64,000 nt of DNA from JBLNBN01 sp050260015 (GTDB lineage: Bacteria > Bacteroidota > Ignavibacteria > Kapaibacteriales > UBA2268): the NCBI GenBank assembly GCA_050260015.1, contig JBLNBN010000022.1, forward strand, positions 1-64,000. The letters run 5' to 3'. Made by a program: the position numbers and the translations under genes. Within the stretch, counting starts at the first letter, position 1, and every line of letters starts with the position of its first letter. This document shows, one piece after another, positions 42,073 through 51,301 of the stretch. The notes beneath the pieces were generated by a model. It did no database searches and was not told where the DNA came from. It saw only the letters and a list, made by a program, of their open reading frames with translations.

Positions 42073-44802
42073 CTATTTCCCGTTTAAAAGGAAGTCCTTA
42101 GCCCGTTCGATCGCCTCGTCGCGGCCTTCAATTAAGTCCTTCGCGCTTGTCTCCACCGCGACGTCGGGCCTGACGGGGCGTCCGAAGAGGCTCTCGCCGC
42201 GGTCGGAGTATCCCTGCACGACGGAGGTAGTAAAGAATAATCCCCCGGGAAGGCGCGTCGCAAAAACGTCCCCCATGCCGCCGGCGGTTTCGGAGCCGAT
42301 TATTTTCGCGATCGAGCGCTCCCTCGCAAGCCACAGTATAGCCTCGGAGTAGCCTAACGAACGCTCGGAGGCCAGGAATACCCGGGGCGTCTCCTTGAGA
42401 GCCTTTAAGGGGTTTATAGAGGCCTTTATCGTATTGTATGAGCCGGGGCCGCCAGGACGCGTAAAGATCGGCATTTTCCAGGAGACGGACGCCATCGTGC
42501 TATCGGTAAAATATCCCAGGAAATGCTCGCTCATTGAAGTCGAGCCGCGCGCGTCGAAGATAACGCCTTTAGCGCCCACAAGCCTCGGGGCGAATTTCTT
42601 AAGCTCGGCGTCCGTGGCGACCGTCATGTCGACGTAATAGATCCCGCCGCCTATATCGGAGAAGCTCTCGGGGCGAGCCAAACCAAAGTCCGCGGGCACG
42701 TACGTTCTTTTTAAGGCAACGCTCTTCGTTCCTTTATCCGATTTAGCTTTTACCTGTATTTCGCTGCCCTCGACGCCCGAGCGAACCAGGAACAGCGCGC
42801 GCGTCAGGTTCCAATTCTTTGAGCCGGCGAACCTGGCGGAATAGTCCTTTAGAACGTCCGCCGAAGCTTTTCCGTCGATCTCCGTTACTTCGTCTCCCGC
42901 CGTCAAGCCGGATTCCTTGGAGGCCGAGGTTATAATTATTTTTCCTTTTTCCAAAGTCCAATCGAACGGCGGCAGGAATTCAATGCTGAGCGAGGAACTC
43001 CAAACCCGGGATTCCGCGTCGCCGAAGTAAGCGACGAGCCTGCGCAACGTTTCGAGGAATTCGCGTTCGGAATCGCTTTCGGCAGCCGACCGGAGCGCAG
43101 CGGTTAGCGCGGCGTTGAGTTCCTTGTCGCGCAAGCCCGTTACGTTGAAATGCCGCAAAATGTTCCACGCGAGGATCGAAATCGCCAGCCGGGAATTTCT
43201 GTCGGACATGTGGTAGATAGCCCCGCCGGCGGGAAGCGGCTTAGTCGCGTGCGGCAGCGTCCCCGCGCTGTCGGCGTAAAGCGTAAGGGGGAAGCTAAGC
43301 TCGTAATCGCCCGAGACGCGCTCCGAATAACGCTCGCCGGGTTCGGGCAATCGGATCCTGCCCGACGTGTCGGATTCGAACGTCAGCATATTCCCCTCCG
43401 TGCCCATATCCGATTTTGCTAGCTTCGGCGCGTAACCGGCCTCGCGCACCGTACCGGGAACAACCCAGCCGCGGCTTAATTCGCTACGCTCGCCTTCCTC
43501 GAAGCCCGGATTGGAAATTTCTATGGATATCAAGCTTTTTCCGTCGACTAATTCCAGCCGCGCGTCGTCGAATTTTCCCTTTCCCTCGCCGATAAACACA
43601 AGCCCGAGCCTGAGTATGGTCGCGTCCTCCGGGATATCTCCCTCGAGGAAAATTCTCTCCGGCTTGCCGCTTTTATCCGGTTTATTCTCCTGGCGCAGCA
43701 TAAAGGCGACGCGGCCTTCCTCGCGGTCGCAACGCATCCAGATCTCGGAGTGAGAACCGGGCTGAGCGGCGTCGGAGTTCGCCAGGGCTGAAAATCTTAC
43801 TTTTTTCCCGCGCAAAGGCTTTGCGTCAATATTTTGAATAGCCGCCGCCTCGCGTTTACGTTGTGATTCAAACACGTTTACCGTGTCGCTATTGACTAAT
43901 TCGCTCGGGTTCGAAGTGCCAATCCCGTTATGCACGTATGCGATGGCAAGATTCTTTAACGCGTCCGCAGGAGCAACCTCGTTCGGTTCGGCTTTCATCC
44001 TGGCGCGGGCAAACTTCGCCGAGGGCGCGACTGGAGCGAAAACGCTTTGCAGGGTATCTATAAACGCCTCCCCGTCGCCGGCGGAAACGACCGAGCGCAC
44101 CCCGCGCAGCGCGAGCGACTCCCAATCCGCGGCGAGCGCTTCGCTCGTCGGGTGGAAGTACCGCAGGTCTCCGTAAACTTTCGCAAACGCGGCCAGGCGC
44201 TCCAATTCTTTGTCGGTTAGCCTGGAGGCGGGGGTAGGCTGCACGTCCGGTTCGGGGGCGACAATGCTTATCTCGTCGATCCATACGACGGCGCGCTCGT
44301 TCGTAGCGATACCAAAGCTGACCGATTCCGCTTCCGCAGGTATTTCCAGATCCGCTTCGGCCATCTGCCAATCGGTTGACGCTACTTTTACGACGGCCAT
44401 TACGTCGGCGTCGCCCTTGTAGGAGCGGGGCATGGTAAGCGTAACGTAAAAGAAGGAGTCGGCCGTGTCGCCCGTCGAGGAGCGGACCGCCGCCCGCGCC
44501 TTAAAGCTGCGCCCGCGGTACGGGGTCGCGTCGAGCGTCATCGAGGCTGCGGCGTAGCCTATCGAATCGGTTTGGAAAGTATTTGTTTTGCCGAGCTCGC
44601 CGCACATCCTGCCGGCCGCGGGGTTTTGCGCGCCCGCCAGGAAGTACCACCCCTTATCGGGCTGCAAATCCCAACCGAAGGGGCGCTCGCCGACGCGCGT
44701 TTGCTCGAAGCCCAAATTCACTGGGCTGAGCAAGTACTGCGCGGGAAGCCGCGTAGAAAATGCGAATAATATTAAAGCCGCTACGGCCGATATTTTTAAC
44801 AT
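42073..44802 (-). CDS. Exported S41-like protein lacking the usual catalytic serine
   Basis: 909 residues. Signal peptide about 1-21. The first part holds jelly-roll-like carbohydrate-binding-type domains (about 25-185 and 300-500: VNLGFEQTRVGERPFGWDL and ISNPGFEEGERSELSRGW). A helical S41 N-terminal region and a PDZ-like domain (TAGDEVTEIDGKA) follow, then the tail-specific protease fold (GGIYYVDMTVA, GVIFDARGS, IIGSETAGGMGD). In this S41 subfamily the nucleophile stands in a motif like SYAE; here the aligned stretch is RSLGYSEA, with Gly817 at the nucleophile position. Ser819 is two residues on. It may be an inactive, binding-only relative or use a shifted serine. Confidence 0.8.
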   Translation of the reverse strand: MLKISAVAALILFAFSTRLPAQYLLSPVNLGFEQTRVGERPFGWDLQPDKGWYFLAGAQNPAAGRMCGELGKTNTFQTDSIGYAAASMTLDATPYRGRSFKARAAVRSSTGDTADSFFYVTLTMPRSYKGDADVMAVVKVASTDWQMAEADLEIPAEAESVSFGIATNERAVVWIDEISIVAPEPDVQPTPASRLTDKELERLAAFAKVYGDLRYFHPTSEALAADWESLALRGVRSVVSAGDGEAFIDTLQSVFAPVAPSAKFARARMKAEPNEVAPADALKNLAIAYVHNGIGTSNPSELVNSDTVNVFESQRKREAAAIQNIDAKPLRGKKVRFSALANSDAAQPGSHSEIWMRCDREEGRVAFMLRQENKPDKSGKPERIFLEGDIPEDATILRLGLVFIGEGKGKFDDARLELVDGKSLISIEISNPGFEEGERSELSRGWVVPGTVREAGYAPKLAKSDMGTEGNMLTFESDTSGRIRLPEPGERYSERVSGDYELSFPLTLYADSAGTLPHATKPLPAGGAIYHMSDRNSRLAISILAWNILRHFNVTGLRDKELNAALTAALRSAAESDSEREFLETLRRLVAYFGDAESRVWSSSLSIEFLPPFDWTLEKGKIIITSASKESGLTAGDEVTEIDGKASADVLKDYSARFAGSKNWNLTRALFLVRSGVEGSEIQVKAKSDKGTKSVALKRTYVPADFGLARPESFSDIGGGIYYVDMTVATDAELKKFAPRLVGAKGVIFDARGSTSMSEHFLGYFTDSTMASVSWKMPIFTRPGGPGSYNTIKASINPLKALKETPRVFLASERSLGYSEAILWLARERSIAKIIGSETAGGMGDVFATRLPGGLFFTTSVVQGYSDRGESLFGRPVRPDVAVETSAKDLIEGRDEAIERAKDFLLNGK

Positions 44803-44940
44803 AATTAAACCTGAGTTTCAATAAATAAATCAATCGCCAGGAGCGAATGTTGCGCGCATCAAGCCGAAAAAAGATGCAATATTTAAAGCTTTCTTTCATC
44901 TTATTTAATAGTATATTAATTAACTATTAAAGGCGCGCCA

Positions 44941-45636
44941 ATGAACGTTAAAAGCAAATATACCTCGAACGATCCAAACATACTTACCGCGTACGAGAGC
45001 GAGGTCTCCGGCGACTACGCCGCCGCCATCGAGCATTATAAAAAAGCTCTTGAGGCCGACCCCTCGCTCGTTATCGTTTACAAGCACCTCGGCAACGTCT
45101 ACTACCGGCTCGGAATGATGAACAAAGCCGTTGAAAGCCTTAAAAAGGCAGTAGAGGCCATGCCGGACTACCCCACCGCGCAGTTCGAGCTGGGGCTTGC
45201 CTATTTCCGCCAGGGTCTCATAGGGGACGGCCTTAAATGCATGGAGCAAGTGATAGCGACGGATCCTGATTTTACGATCGCCCGCTACTGGGCCGGGATA
45301 ATGACCTATCACCTTGGCAAATTGCACGAATCAAAAAAACATTTCGAGATCGTCACGCAACGCTCCCCGGAGTTCGCTATCGCGTTCTTCCACTTAGGCG
45401 TCACCAATCTTCGGCTCGGATACTTTACCGAAGCTATCGTCGCGTTGAAGGCTCTTTTGGAGAAGAATCCGGAAAATCCTACCGCGCACTCCCTTTTAGG
45501 CGAAGCCTACCTGAACGTCGAAAAGCGATTCGAGGCGCGGGAATGCTTCCGACGCGCTCTGGAGCTTGACCCGGACGACCAGAAAGCGAAAAAGGGCTTG
45601 TCGATAGTCGTGGACGACAAAGAATCAATTATTTGA
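44941..45636 (+). CDS. TPR-repeat protein
   Basis: 231 residues, nearly all tetratricopeptide repeats: about six units, for instance AIEHYKKALEADPSLVIVYK, AVESLKKAVEAMPDYPTAQF and ARECFRRALELDPDDQKAKK. There is no signal peptide or transmembrane helix, so it should be cytoplasmic and act as a protein-binding scaffold; the partner is unknown. AAAGG precedes the ATG. The last 12 bases overlap the converging WG-repeat gene. Confidence 0.88.
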   Translation: MNVKSKYTSNDPNILTAYESEVSGDYAAAIEHYKKALEADPSLVIVYKHLGNVYYRLGMMNKAVESLKKAVEAMPDYPTAQFELGLAYFRQGLIGDGLKCMEQVIATDPDFTIARYWAGIMTYHLGKLHESKKHFEIVTQRSPEFAIAFFHLGVTNLRLGYFTEAIVALKALLEKNPENPTAHSLLGEAYLNVEKRFEARECFRRALELDPDDQKAKKGLSIVVDDKESII

Positions 45637-46743
45637 CCTGGGCTTAGGCTTCCGGGTGTTTTCAGCCGGGGCCGGGGCGCGCCAAACAATTTTATTAAGC
45701 CGGAGATCGACGACTACGATCGCGTTCTTCGGGAGCGTAATTTCAAATTCGCCGGCCGGATTTAGAAAGCCGCGCTTACCTGTTTTCGCGTCCTCGGCCC
45801 AGGCCAGTCCCCCCGAAAACGAGCCGGCCGTCGCATAGAGGCCGTTGATAACCGGTTCGCCGTAGTAATCGATAAATATCCACCCGGAATCGGTTAACGC
45901 GGGCGCGATCCCGCCGGAGAACTGGCCGTGGTCATGGAATTTCGTCATGCAGGCGACTTGCCCTTTTTGGTTGATCACTCCCCAGAGAGGCTTAAACGCG
46001 CTGTCCGGCATGCCGGCCCAGGCAAATCCTTCGCGATAGTCGTCGGCGTAGTAAATATGCGGCTCTACGACGAATTTTCCCGTCGTGTCGATATAGCCGT
46101 AATAGCCCTCGTAATTAACCCGCGCAATTCCTTCGGAGAATTCGTTCGCCTCGTCGAATTTAAAGGGGATCCGGGATTTCCCGGTTTTATCTATATAGCC
46201 GCTTCTGCCTGCGGAATCCGCATAGGAGGCGAATCCCTCGCTGAATTTGCGGCCAAACCCAAAGGGCATTGGCAGGACGAATTTACCTTTCTTATCTATA
46301 TAGCCTCGCTCGCTTTTGTTCATTACGAAAGCAAGCCCCTCGCTGAAGTTAGATATATCGAGGTAGTGCGGCTCGACGGCAATTTCGCCGGAGGTATTGA
46401 CGAAGCCGTAATAGTAGAGCGAATCCTTGCGGTTAAGCGCCGAGAAGGCGGCCATACCATCGGAGAAACCGTAAACCATAACGGCTCCGGGCGGCGCGCC
46501 CATCTGCCTCTGAAGGTTGACAAATCCCCACAGAGTGTCCTTGCCGAAGGCTTTCCGAACGCGGAAGTACCCGTCGCTGTAGCCGCCGACTATTTCCACG
46601 TCGAGCGGTTTAAAAATTTCCTTCCCCCGGTCGTCGATTATACGCCAAAGTCCGCCCGAAAGATAAGCCGCCAGCGGTTCGGCTGATTGCGCGGCCCCGG
46701 CCGTAGCCAGTATCGCCGCTAATAAGATTAAATATTTACGCAT
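45625..46743 (-). CDS. Exported WG-repeat protein
   Basis: 372 residues: signal peptide (about 1-20, ATAGAAQSA) and then WG/KWG-type beta repeats to the end. Repeats look like YYGFVNTSGEIAVEPHYLDI, GYIDKKGKFVLPMPF, GYIDKTGKSRIPFKFDE and YYGYIDTTGKFVVEP, about eight copies. Such proteins are beta-solenoid-like surface or periplasmic proteins of unknown function. The ATG lies within the 3' end of the ybaK gene (8-base overlap), so the two are coupled. Confidence 0.85.
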   Translation of the reverse strand: MRKYLILLAAILATAGAAQSAEPLAAYLSGGLWRIIDDRGKEIFKPLDVEIVGGYSDGYFRVRKAFGKDTLWGFVNLQRQMGAPPGAVMVYGFSDGMAAFSALNRKDSLYYYGFVNTSGEIAVEPHYLDISNFSEGLAFVMNKSERGYIDKKGKFVLPMPFGFGRKFSEGFASYADSAGRSGYIDKTGKSRIPFKFDEANEFSEGIARVNYEGYYGYIDTTGKFVVEPHIYYADDYREGFAWAGMPDSAFKPLWGVINQKGQVACMTKFHDHGQFSGGIAPALTDSGWIFIDYYGEPVINGLYATAGSFSGGLAWAEDAKTGKRGFLNPAGEFEITLPKNAIVVVDLRLNKIVWRAPAPAENTRKPKPRSNN

Positions 46744-47227
46744 TATGCTTTGCTATGCCTACGTTTACAATGTTTAAGTCCAGCGCTTTTTCCAGGTCTT
46801 CAGTCTTCATTTCGAGAATAAATCCTTGCTTGCCGCCGTTTATATAAATTTTTTCGCCTTCGAGAGCGCTCTCCTCGCAGTATACTTTCATTCGCTTCCT
46901 CGTCCCGAAGGGGCTCGTGCCCCCGAACTGGTAGCCGGTGGCGCGCGTGGCGGTCGCCGGGTCGCAAGGCTCCACTTTCTTCGCGCCGATTATCCTGGCC
47001 ATTTCTTTCGTCGAGACGTTCTGGTCGCCGCGCATTAGAGTGATAAATATCTCTCCGGCGTCGTCCATTAGTACGATGGTTTTAATTACGGAGCTCTCCG
47101 GTACTTTTAGTATGCGCGCAGTTTGCGCGGTTCCGCCCTTTTCTTCGTATTCGTATTCGTGCGGTATAAAGTCAATTTTCTTTTGGCGCAGTTCCCTAAC
47201 CGCCGTCGTCATTGGGTAATCCGGCAT
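46736..47227 (-). CDS. ybaK: Cys-tRNA(Pro)/Cys-tRNA(Cys) deacylase, YbaK/EbsC type
   Basis: Cytoplasmic editing enzyme that hydrolyses mischarged Cys-tRNA(Pro). 163 residues with the YbaK/ProRS-editing fold. The catalytic lysine sits in SSVIKTIVLM; GDQNVSTKEMARIIGAKKVE and the GYQFGGTSPFG loop, which contacts the aminoacyl end, are also present. INGGKQGFILEM closes the domain. Length is standard. It is first in a two-gene unit with the WG-repeat protein, which has no obvious functional link. Confidence 0.93.
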   Translation of the reverse strand: MPDYPMTTAVRELRQKKIDFIPHEYEYEEKGGTAQTARILKVPESSVIKTIVLMDDAGEIFITLMRGDQNVSTKEMARIIGAKKVEPCDPATATRATGYQFGGTSPFGTRKRMKVYCEESALEGEKIYINGGKQGFILEMKTEDLEKALDLNIVNVGIAKHNA

Positions 47228-47291
47228 AATCTCTTTCTTTTATTCTTACTTAATCCACATTTGCATATAATTGGAAAAACGTTTTTATATT

Positions 47292-47627
47292 TTACGTCTT
47301 TCTCGTTATTCTAAGAGTAAATTCTTCGATATTTGTTACAAGAATTTTTTCGCCGGAGCGAATTTTTTCATTGGAGACGGCGTCCCAGATCTCCCCCATT
47401 AGGAATGCCTTGCCGGGCATGCCCGGTTCGAAGTCCGTTATCGCCTTGCCCGAATGACCAATCAGAGCTTCCTTGCCCGCCGTAACGCGCCGCTTATGAA
47501 CTTTAATGCCGAGAGCCACGGTGGCGACTACGAACGCTACGGCGGCGAGAATAACCAGGAAAGTCGTTACGGGGAACTCGCGGGCGAAAGCCTCGCAGAA
47601 GCTTATCTCCTCTCTAATTAATATCAT
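47292..47627 (-). CDS. Short NfeD-like protein
   Basis: 111 residues: one transmembrane helix (about 20-42) and a C-terminal OB-fold-like NfeD domain (about 50-108: LIGHSGKAITDFEPGMPGKA, WDAVSNEKIRSGEKILVTNI). NfeD proteins usually work with a membrane slipin/stomatin, and long forms carry a ClpP-like protease; this is the short form and neither partner is adjacent. The end (TLRITRK) fits the family. Start chosen at 47627. Confidence 0.82.
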   Translation of the reverse strand: MILIREEISFCEAFAREFPVTTFLVILAAVAFVVATVALGIKVHKRRVTAGKEALIGHSGKAITDFEPGMPGKAFLMGEIWDAVSNEKIRSGEKILVTNIEEFTLRITRKT

Positions 47628-47706
47628 TTGAGCCTCTCCTTATATTTATCAACGTGCAATTTAATCGTTTTTCGGCAAAGTTAAAAATTAACCGTTCGTT
47701 CAAAAG

Positions 47707-47744
47707 AAAAAGCTTTCCACGGGGCAGCCCGCGGAAAGCTTTTT
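47707..47744 (-). terminator. Rho-independent terminator of the Fn3-repeat T9SS gene
   Basis: AAAAAGCTTTCC (47707-47718) pairs with GGAAAGCTTTTT (47733-47744), with a further inner C/G helix; on the minus strand TTTTTCTTTT follows. It lies 51 bases after the stop at 47795. Confidence 0.85.
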
Positions 47745-47794
47745 AAATTAACAATCTACGCCCGCCGCATTGGATGCGAGCGGAGCGACGGGAA

Positions 47795-50440
47795 TTATTT
47801 CCTGATAACTAAAGGAACCGTCTGGCGAGCGCCTCCGCTTACTATAGCTATGCGGTAAGCTCCCGAAGGCAAGCCCTTCAAGTCGAGCGGGAGCGTCGCT
47901 TTGCCTGCGCTCATAGCGCCGTCGTAAACTGTCGCCGCGCGTAATCCGCGCGCGTCATAAATCTCCACCTTAACCGCGCCGCCGGACGGAAGCTCGAACT
48001 GCAACGAGGCCGCCAGGTTGGCGGGATTCGGCGAAATAAACGCGTGGAAATCAGCTTCAGCGTCGCGGGCGGATGTCTTAACGCCGGTGGAGAACGTGAA
48101 TACGTCCGACCAAGGGGCCGATCCGCCGTCGTTCCAACCGCGAACGCGCCAGTAGTACGTCTTGTTCGTATCCAGAAGCGTAATGAACTTAAACGCGCTC
48201 CATACGTGGGTCGAATTGAATGCAAAAGTTCCTTCCTGGAAGCTCGAGCTGGTTGCGACCTGCAGTTCGTAACCCTCCGCCTGGGGAACTTCCTGCCACG
48301 TTAGCAGAACGTTGATCGGCTGATCCTGCGCGCCGTTTTCAGGCGAGAGAAGGGTAGCCTTAACGGTAGGCGGAAGCGGAGCGGTACGGAACGTAAACGT
48401 CGAGCTCCATTCGCTCGTGTGGTATTGGTTGCTTGCCTGAACGCGCCAGTAGTAATCCGCCCCTGGGGTTAGATTGGTTATTCGAAGCGAGTCCATTTCC
48501 GTTTGCGGATTATTTACGATTATAACGCTGTCGATCAATAAGTTCGAAAACGCATTGTCGGCGGCGAGCTGCACATGGTAAGAGGTTGCCGTCGGCGCCT
48601 CGTTCCATTTTAGGTAAACTAAGCCTGCGGGGATTTTACTCGATTCGTTAGCCGGGGAAACCAGCGTAATTTCTCCAAAGTCGCGAAGACCGGTCGTAAA
48701 GCGTTGGGTCTTCGACCAGGCGCCTTCTTTGCCGGTTCCGGCGGTAGCGCGCACGCGCCAGAAGTAAGTGGTCAATTCGTCAAATTCGGGGAAGATCACC
48801 ATATTGGTCTTGACGTCGTTTTCAAATCTAACGACGGTCTTGAACTGGGAATCGAGAGCGACGACGATATCGTAGCCGATAGCTTCAGGCGTTTTATTCC
48901 ATTTGAATGTCGGGCGCACGCTTACTTTAGTAGCGGAATCCGCCGGGACGAGCCCGGTAACCGGCTGGAGTTGCGTCGAGATAGCCGTGGGCAAGCTCCA
49001 CCCGCTTTCGCAAGCGCCGATTAGTTGCTTAACCCTCCAGTAGTAGGTGTGGTTGTACTCGGGAAGAACAATATTTAAATTGGGAACCGCGATACCCGTT
49101 GCATTTACGAGCAGGGTATCGAAATTCGAATGCCTGGAAACCTGGACGGAATAAAGAGCCGAAGCGTTGATCTCGTTCCAGGTTAACTGGTAGTTCAGCG
49201 GGATCGAGGTCAGGTTATCCGTCGGGGTAACGGGCGCGTTATACGTAGTAACGAAAGTTCTCGGAGCGCTCCAGAAGCCCGCGTTGAGTGAATCCTCCGC
49301 GCGAACGCGCCAGAAGTAAGTCAGGGAGCCTTCCTGGAAATCAGTTAGGTATGTCGTATCCGAAACAATCGCGTTGTAAGTCATGGATCCGGGAGTAAAG
49401 TTCGCATCGCGGGCGACCTGAACGCGGTACTTAAACGCCGGGATCTTATTCCAGCGCAGCAGGCTCTGCGTCGGCAGGCATTGCGCGTTGTTATCGGGAT
49501 ATACCAGGCGGGTCGAATCGTACGGGGTCTTGAACGTGCGGGCCGCGCCGAAGTCGGACCAACACCCGTTATTGAATAGCGCGCGAACGCGCCAGAAGTA
49601 TCTTTGATTGGAAGCGAACGGGAAAGTTTGCACGCGGAACGAATCGGTCAAATCGACTGAAGTGGGATTGGTAAACGCCGGATTCGTCGCGAATTGAATA
49701 TTATAAAGCGTAGCCGTTGGGAGAGAATCCCAAACGAAACGGCCGGAGAAATTGGCGTCGGAGAAAATCGTTACGCTCTGCGCGGAATCGGCCGGCGAAA
49801 TGAGAGCCGGGGCCGCCTGCTTCGTCGTGAAGCCGTTCGGAACGGACCAATCAGTCTCGCATCCGCCGACGTTTGCGCGCACGCGCCAGTAGTACGTGGC
49901 GCCTCTTTTCGATAAAGGTATCGTGTCGTAGAGCCTGGTTATGCCGGAGCGAATGAAAAGAGGATTTGCGAAATCCTGGGTTTCCGCCACCTGGACGGAG
50001 TATCCGCCCGCCCCGGGAGTAGCGTTCCAATCAAGCCGAACGGCGAGCCCAAGGCATGTCGCGCCGTTAGCCGGGGAAACGAGAGTCGGCGTTAGCTCCT
50101 TGGTGTGGAACCCGAACGTGCCGGATGTAATGCTAACGTCCGGGTAAACGGTCGTCACTTTCCAATAATAGAATTTATTGGGCTCGAGCGCAACGGGCAA
50201 AAAGTTCGTTAGGACGCCGGTCGTATCGACGACAACCGTAGAAGCGTCGAAATCGCTTGATTTGGCGACTACGACGTCGTAGGAAACGGCGTTGAGCATG
50301 GGTTGCCATTGCAGCGTAAGGTTATACGGGATGCAAACGGAGCCGTTAGTCGGGTAGATCGGCGAAGTGGATTGCGCGTTCGCGCCTATTACGCCGATCA
50401 CGAAAACCAAAGCGGCAAGCATGGTTTTCCATAATTTCAT
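47795..50440 (-). CDS. T9SS-exported protein with eight Fn3-like repeats
   Basis: 881 residues from ATG 50440, where a good signal peptide begins (MKLWKTMLAALVFVIGVIGA, ends ANAQ). The frame is open to a TTG at 50473, and neither start has a clear ribosome site. Eight repeats of ~95 residues follow with the same pattern: a SPANGAT-type opening, LxWN, a YxVQVAxxxxF strand and a YYWRVRA strand before W..F.T. They are fibronectin type III-like and diverged but regular. The C-terminus is a T9SS type A sorting domain (ISPNPANLAASLQFEL, PSGAYRIAIVSGG, ending PLVIRK). It is unrelated in its body to the giant proteins at 14-32 kb. Probably on the cell surface; ligand unknown. Confidence 0.87.
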   Translation of the reverse strand: MKLWKTMLAALVFVIGVIGANAQSTSPIYPTNGSVCIPYNLTLQWQPMLNAVSYDVVVAKSSDFDASTVVVDTTGVLTNFLPVALEPNKFYYWKVTTVYPDVSITSGTFGFHTKELTPTLVSPANGATCLGLAVRLDWNATPGAGGYSVQVAETQDFANPLFIRSGITRLYDTIPLSKRGATYYWRVRANVGGCETDWSVPNGFTTKQAAPALISPADSAQSVTIFSDANFSGRFVWDSLPTATLYNIQFATNPAFTNPTSVDLTDSFRVQTFPFASNQRYFWRVRALFNNGCWSDFGAARTFKTPYDSTRLVYPDNNAQCLPTQSLLRWNKIPAFKYRVQVARDANFTPGSMTYNAIVSDTTYLTDFQEGSLTYFWRVRAEDSLNAGFWSAPRTFVTTYNAPVTPTDNLTSIPLNYQLTWNEINASALYSVQVSRHSNFDTLLVNATGIAVPNLNIVLPEYNHTYYWRVKQLIGACESGWSLPTAISTQLQPVTGLVPADSATKVSVRPTFKWNKTPEAIGYDIVVALDSQFKTVVRFENDVKTNMVIFPEFDELTTYFWRVRATAGTGKEGAWSKTQRFTTGLRDFGEITLVSPANESSKIPAGLVYLKWNEAPTATSYHVQLAADNAFSNLLIDSVIIVNNPQTEMDSLRITNLTPGADYYWRVQASNQYHTSEWSSTFTFRTAPLPPTVKATLLSPENGAQDQPINVLLTWQEVPQAEGYELQVATSSSFQEGTFAFNSTHVWSAFKFITLLDTNKTYYWRVRGWNDGGSAPWSDVFTFSTGVKTSARDAEADFHAFISPNPANLAASLQFELPSGGAVKVEIYDARGLRAATVYDGAMSAGKATLPLDLKGLPSGAYRIAIVSGGARQTVPLVIRK

Positions 50441-50610
50441 GGTAATCATATAAATGAACCGTTTATAGTACAAAATATCAATTTCAGCGATTAGGAATAA
50501 TTAATTAATAACGCGGCAAAGTTAAGTAATTTTTTGGAATAATCGTGTAGCTTTTTGAAGAGAAAAACTTAACGGAAAGCGATTATGGACTGAGAATTAC
50601 TTAATATTAA

Positions 50611-50642
50611 AAGGCAGCTTACGTTTACGCGTAAGCTGCCTT
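50611..50642 (-). terminator. Terminator after the L25 gene
   Basis: AAGGCAGCTTACG (50611-50623) pairs perfectly with CGTAAGCTGCCTT (50630-50642), loop of six bases; the minus side continues TTTTAATATT. It lies 20 bases after the rplY stop. Confidence 0.8.
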
Positions 50643-50662
50643 AAATAAATTTAAATCAATTA

Positions 50663-51253
50663 TTAGCCTTCTTTGGATGCTTCGCCTGCCGCGTCGGCAG
50701 CTGTGTTGCGTCCGCCTGCGACGGAGACAAGAAGCGAATCGCCGGGTATTTCAAATTCCACGCCTTCGTAAGCGAGGTCGCGAACGTGGACGGAGTCGCC
50801 TAACTTAAGGCCGGTGATATCGATTTCGATAGCTTGCGGGATATTGGTCGGCAAGCATGAGATAGCGATTTTGTGCATCGTCTGCTGGAGAACGCCGCCG
50901 GTGCGAACCGCTTCGGAAACGCCGCGGGTAACGACGGGAACTTCGATATTGATCTTCTGGCCTTCGTGCAAGCCGATGAGGTCGAAATGCAAAAGCGCGT
51001 CGGTTACCGGGTCGAACTGTACGTCCTTCAATACGCAATTGAGCGATTTGCTTTCGCCTTCGATTTCCATACGAACGAGCTTAGTGTGGCCGGTATAAAC
51101 GATAGAGCGCAGCGAGAGCGGATCGCTGAGGATAGGAATGGGGGTCTCGCCTTTAACGTAGTAAATGCCGGGCACTTTGCCTGCGGTGCGGGCGTCTTTT
51201 GCGCCTCTTCTACCGGGCTCGCGCCTCGTTACTTTGAGCGCTACTTCTTTCAT
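50663..51253 (-). CDS. rplY: 50S ribosomal protein L25, CTC type
   Basis: Binds 5S rRNA on the large subunit. 196 residues: N-terminal L25 domain (about 1-92, GKVPGIYYVKGETPIPI, LVRMEIEGESKSLNCVLKDVQFDPVTDALLHFD in pieces) followed by the TL5/CTC C-terminal beta domain (INIEVPVVTRGVSEAVRTGG, IEIDITGLKLGDSVHVRDL). A short Ala-rich tail ends it. Prs lies 48 bases upstream in the same direction, a common L25 neighbour (Prs-L25, often with Pth). Confidence 0.95.
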   Translation of the reverse strand: MKEVALKVTRREPGRRGAKDARTAGKVPGIYYVKGETPIPILSDPLSLRSIVYTGHTKLVRMEIEGESKSLNCVLKDVQFDPVTDALLHFDLIGLHEGQKINIEVPVVTRGVSEAVRTGGVLQQTMHKIAISCLPTNIPQAIEIDITGLKLGDSVHVRDLAYEGVEFEIPGDSLLVSVAGGRNTAADAAGEASKEG

Positions 51254-51301
51254 AGAAATTTATTCCTTATATCTTATATATTTATATTTCTAATTCAATT
51301 A

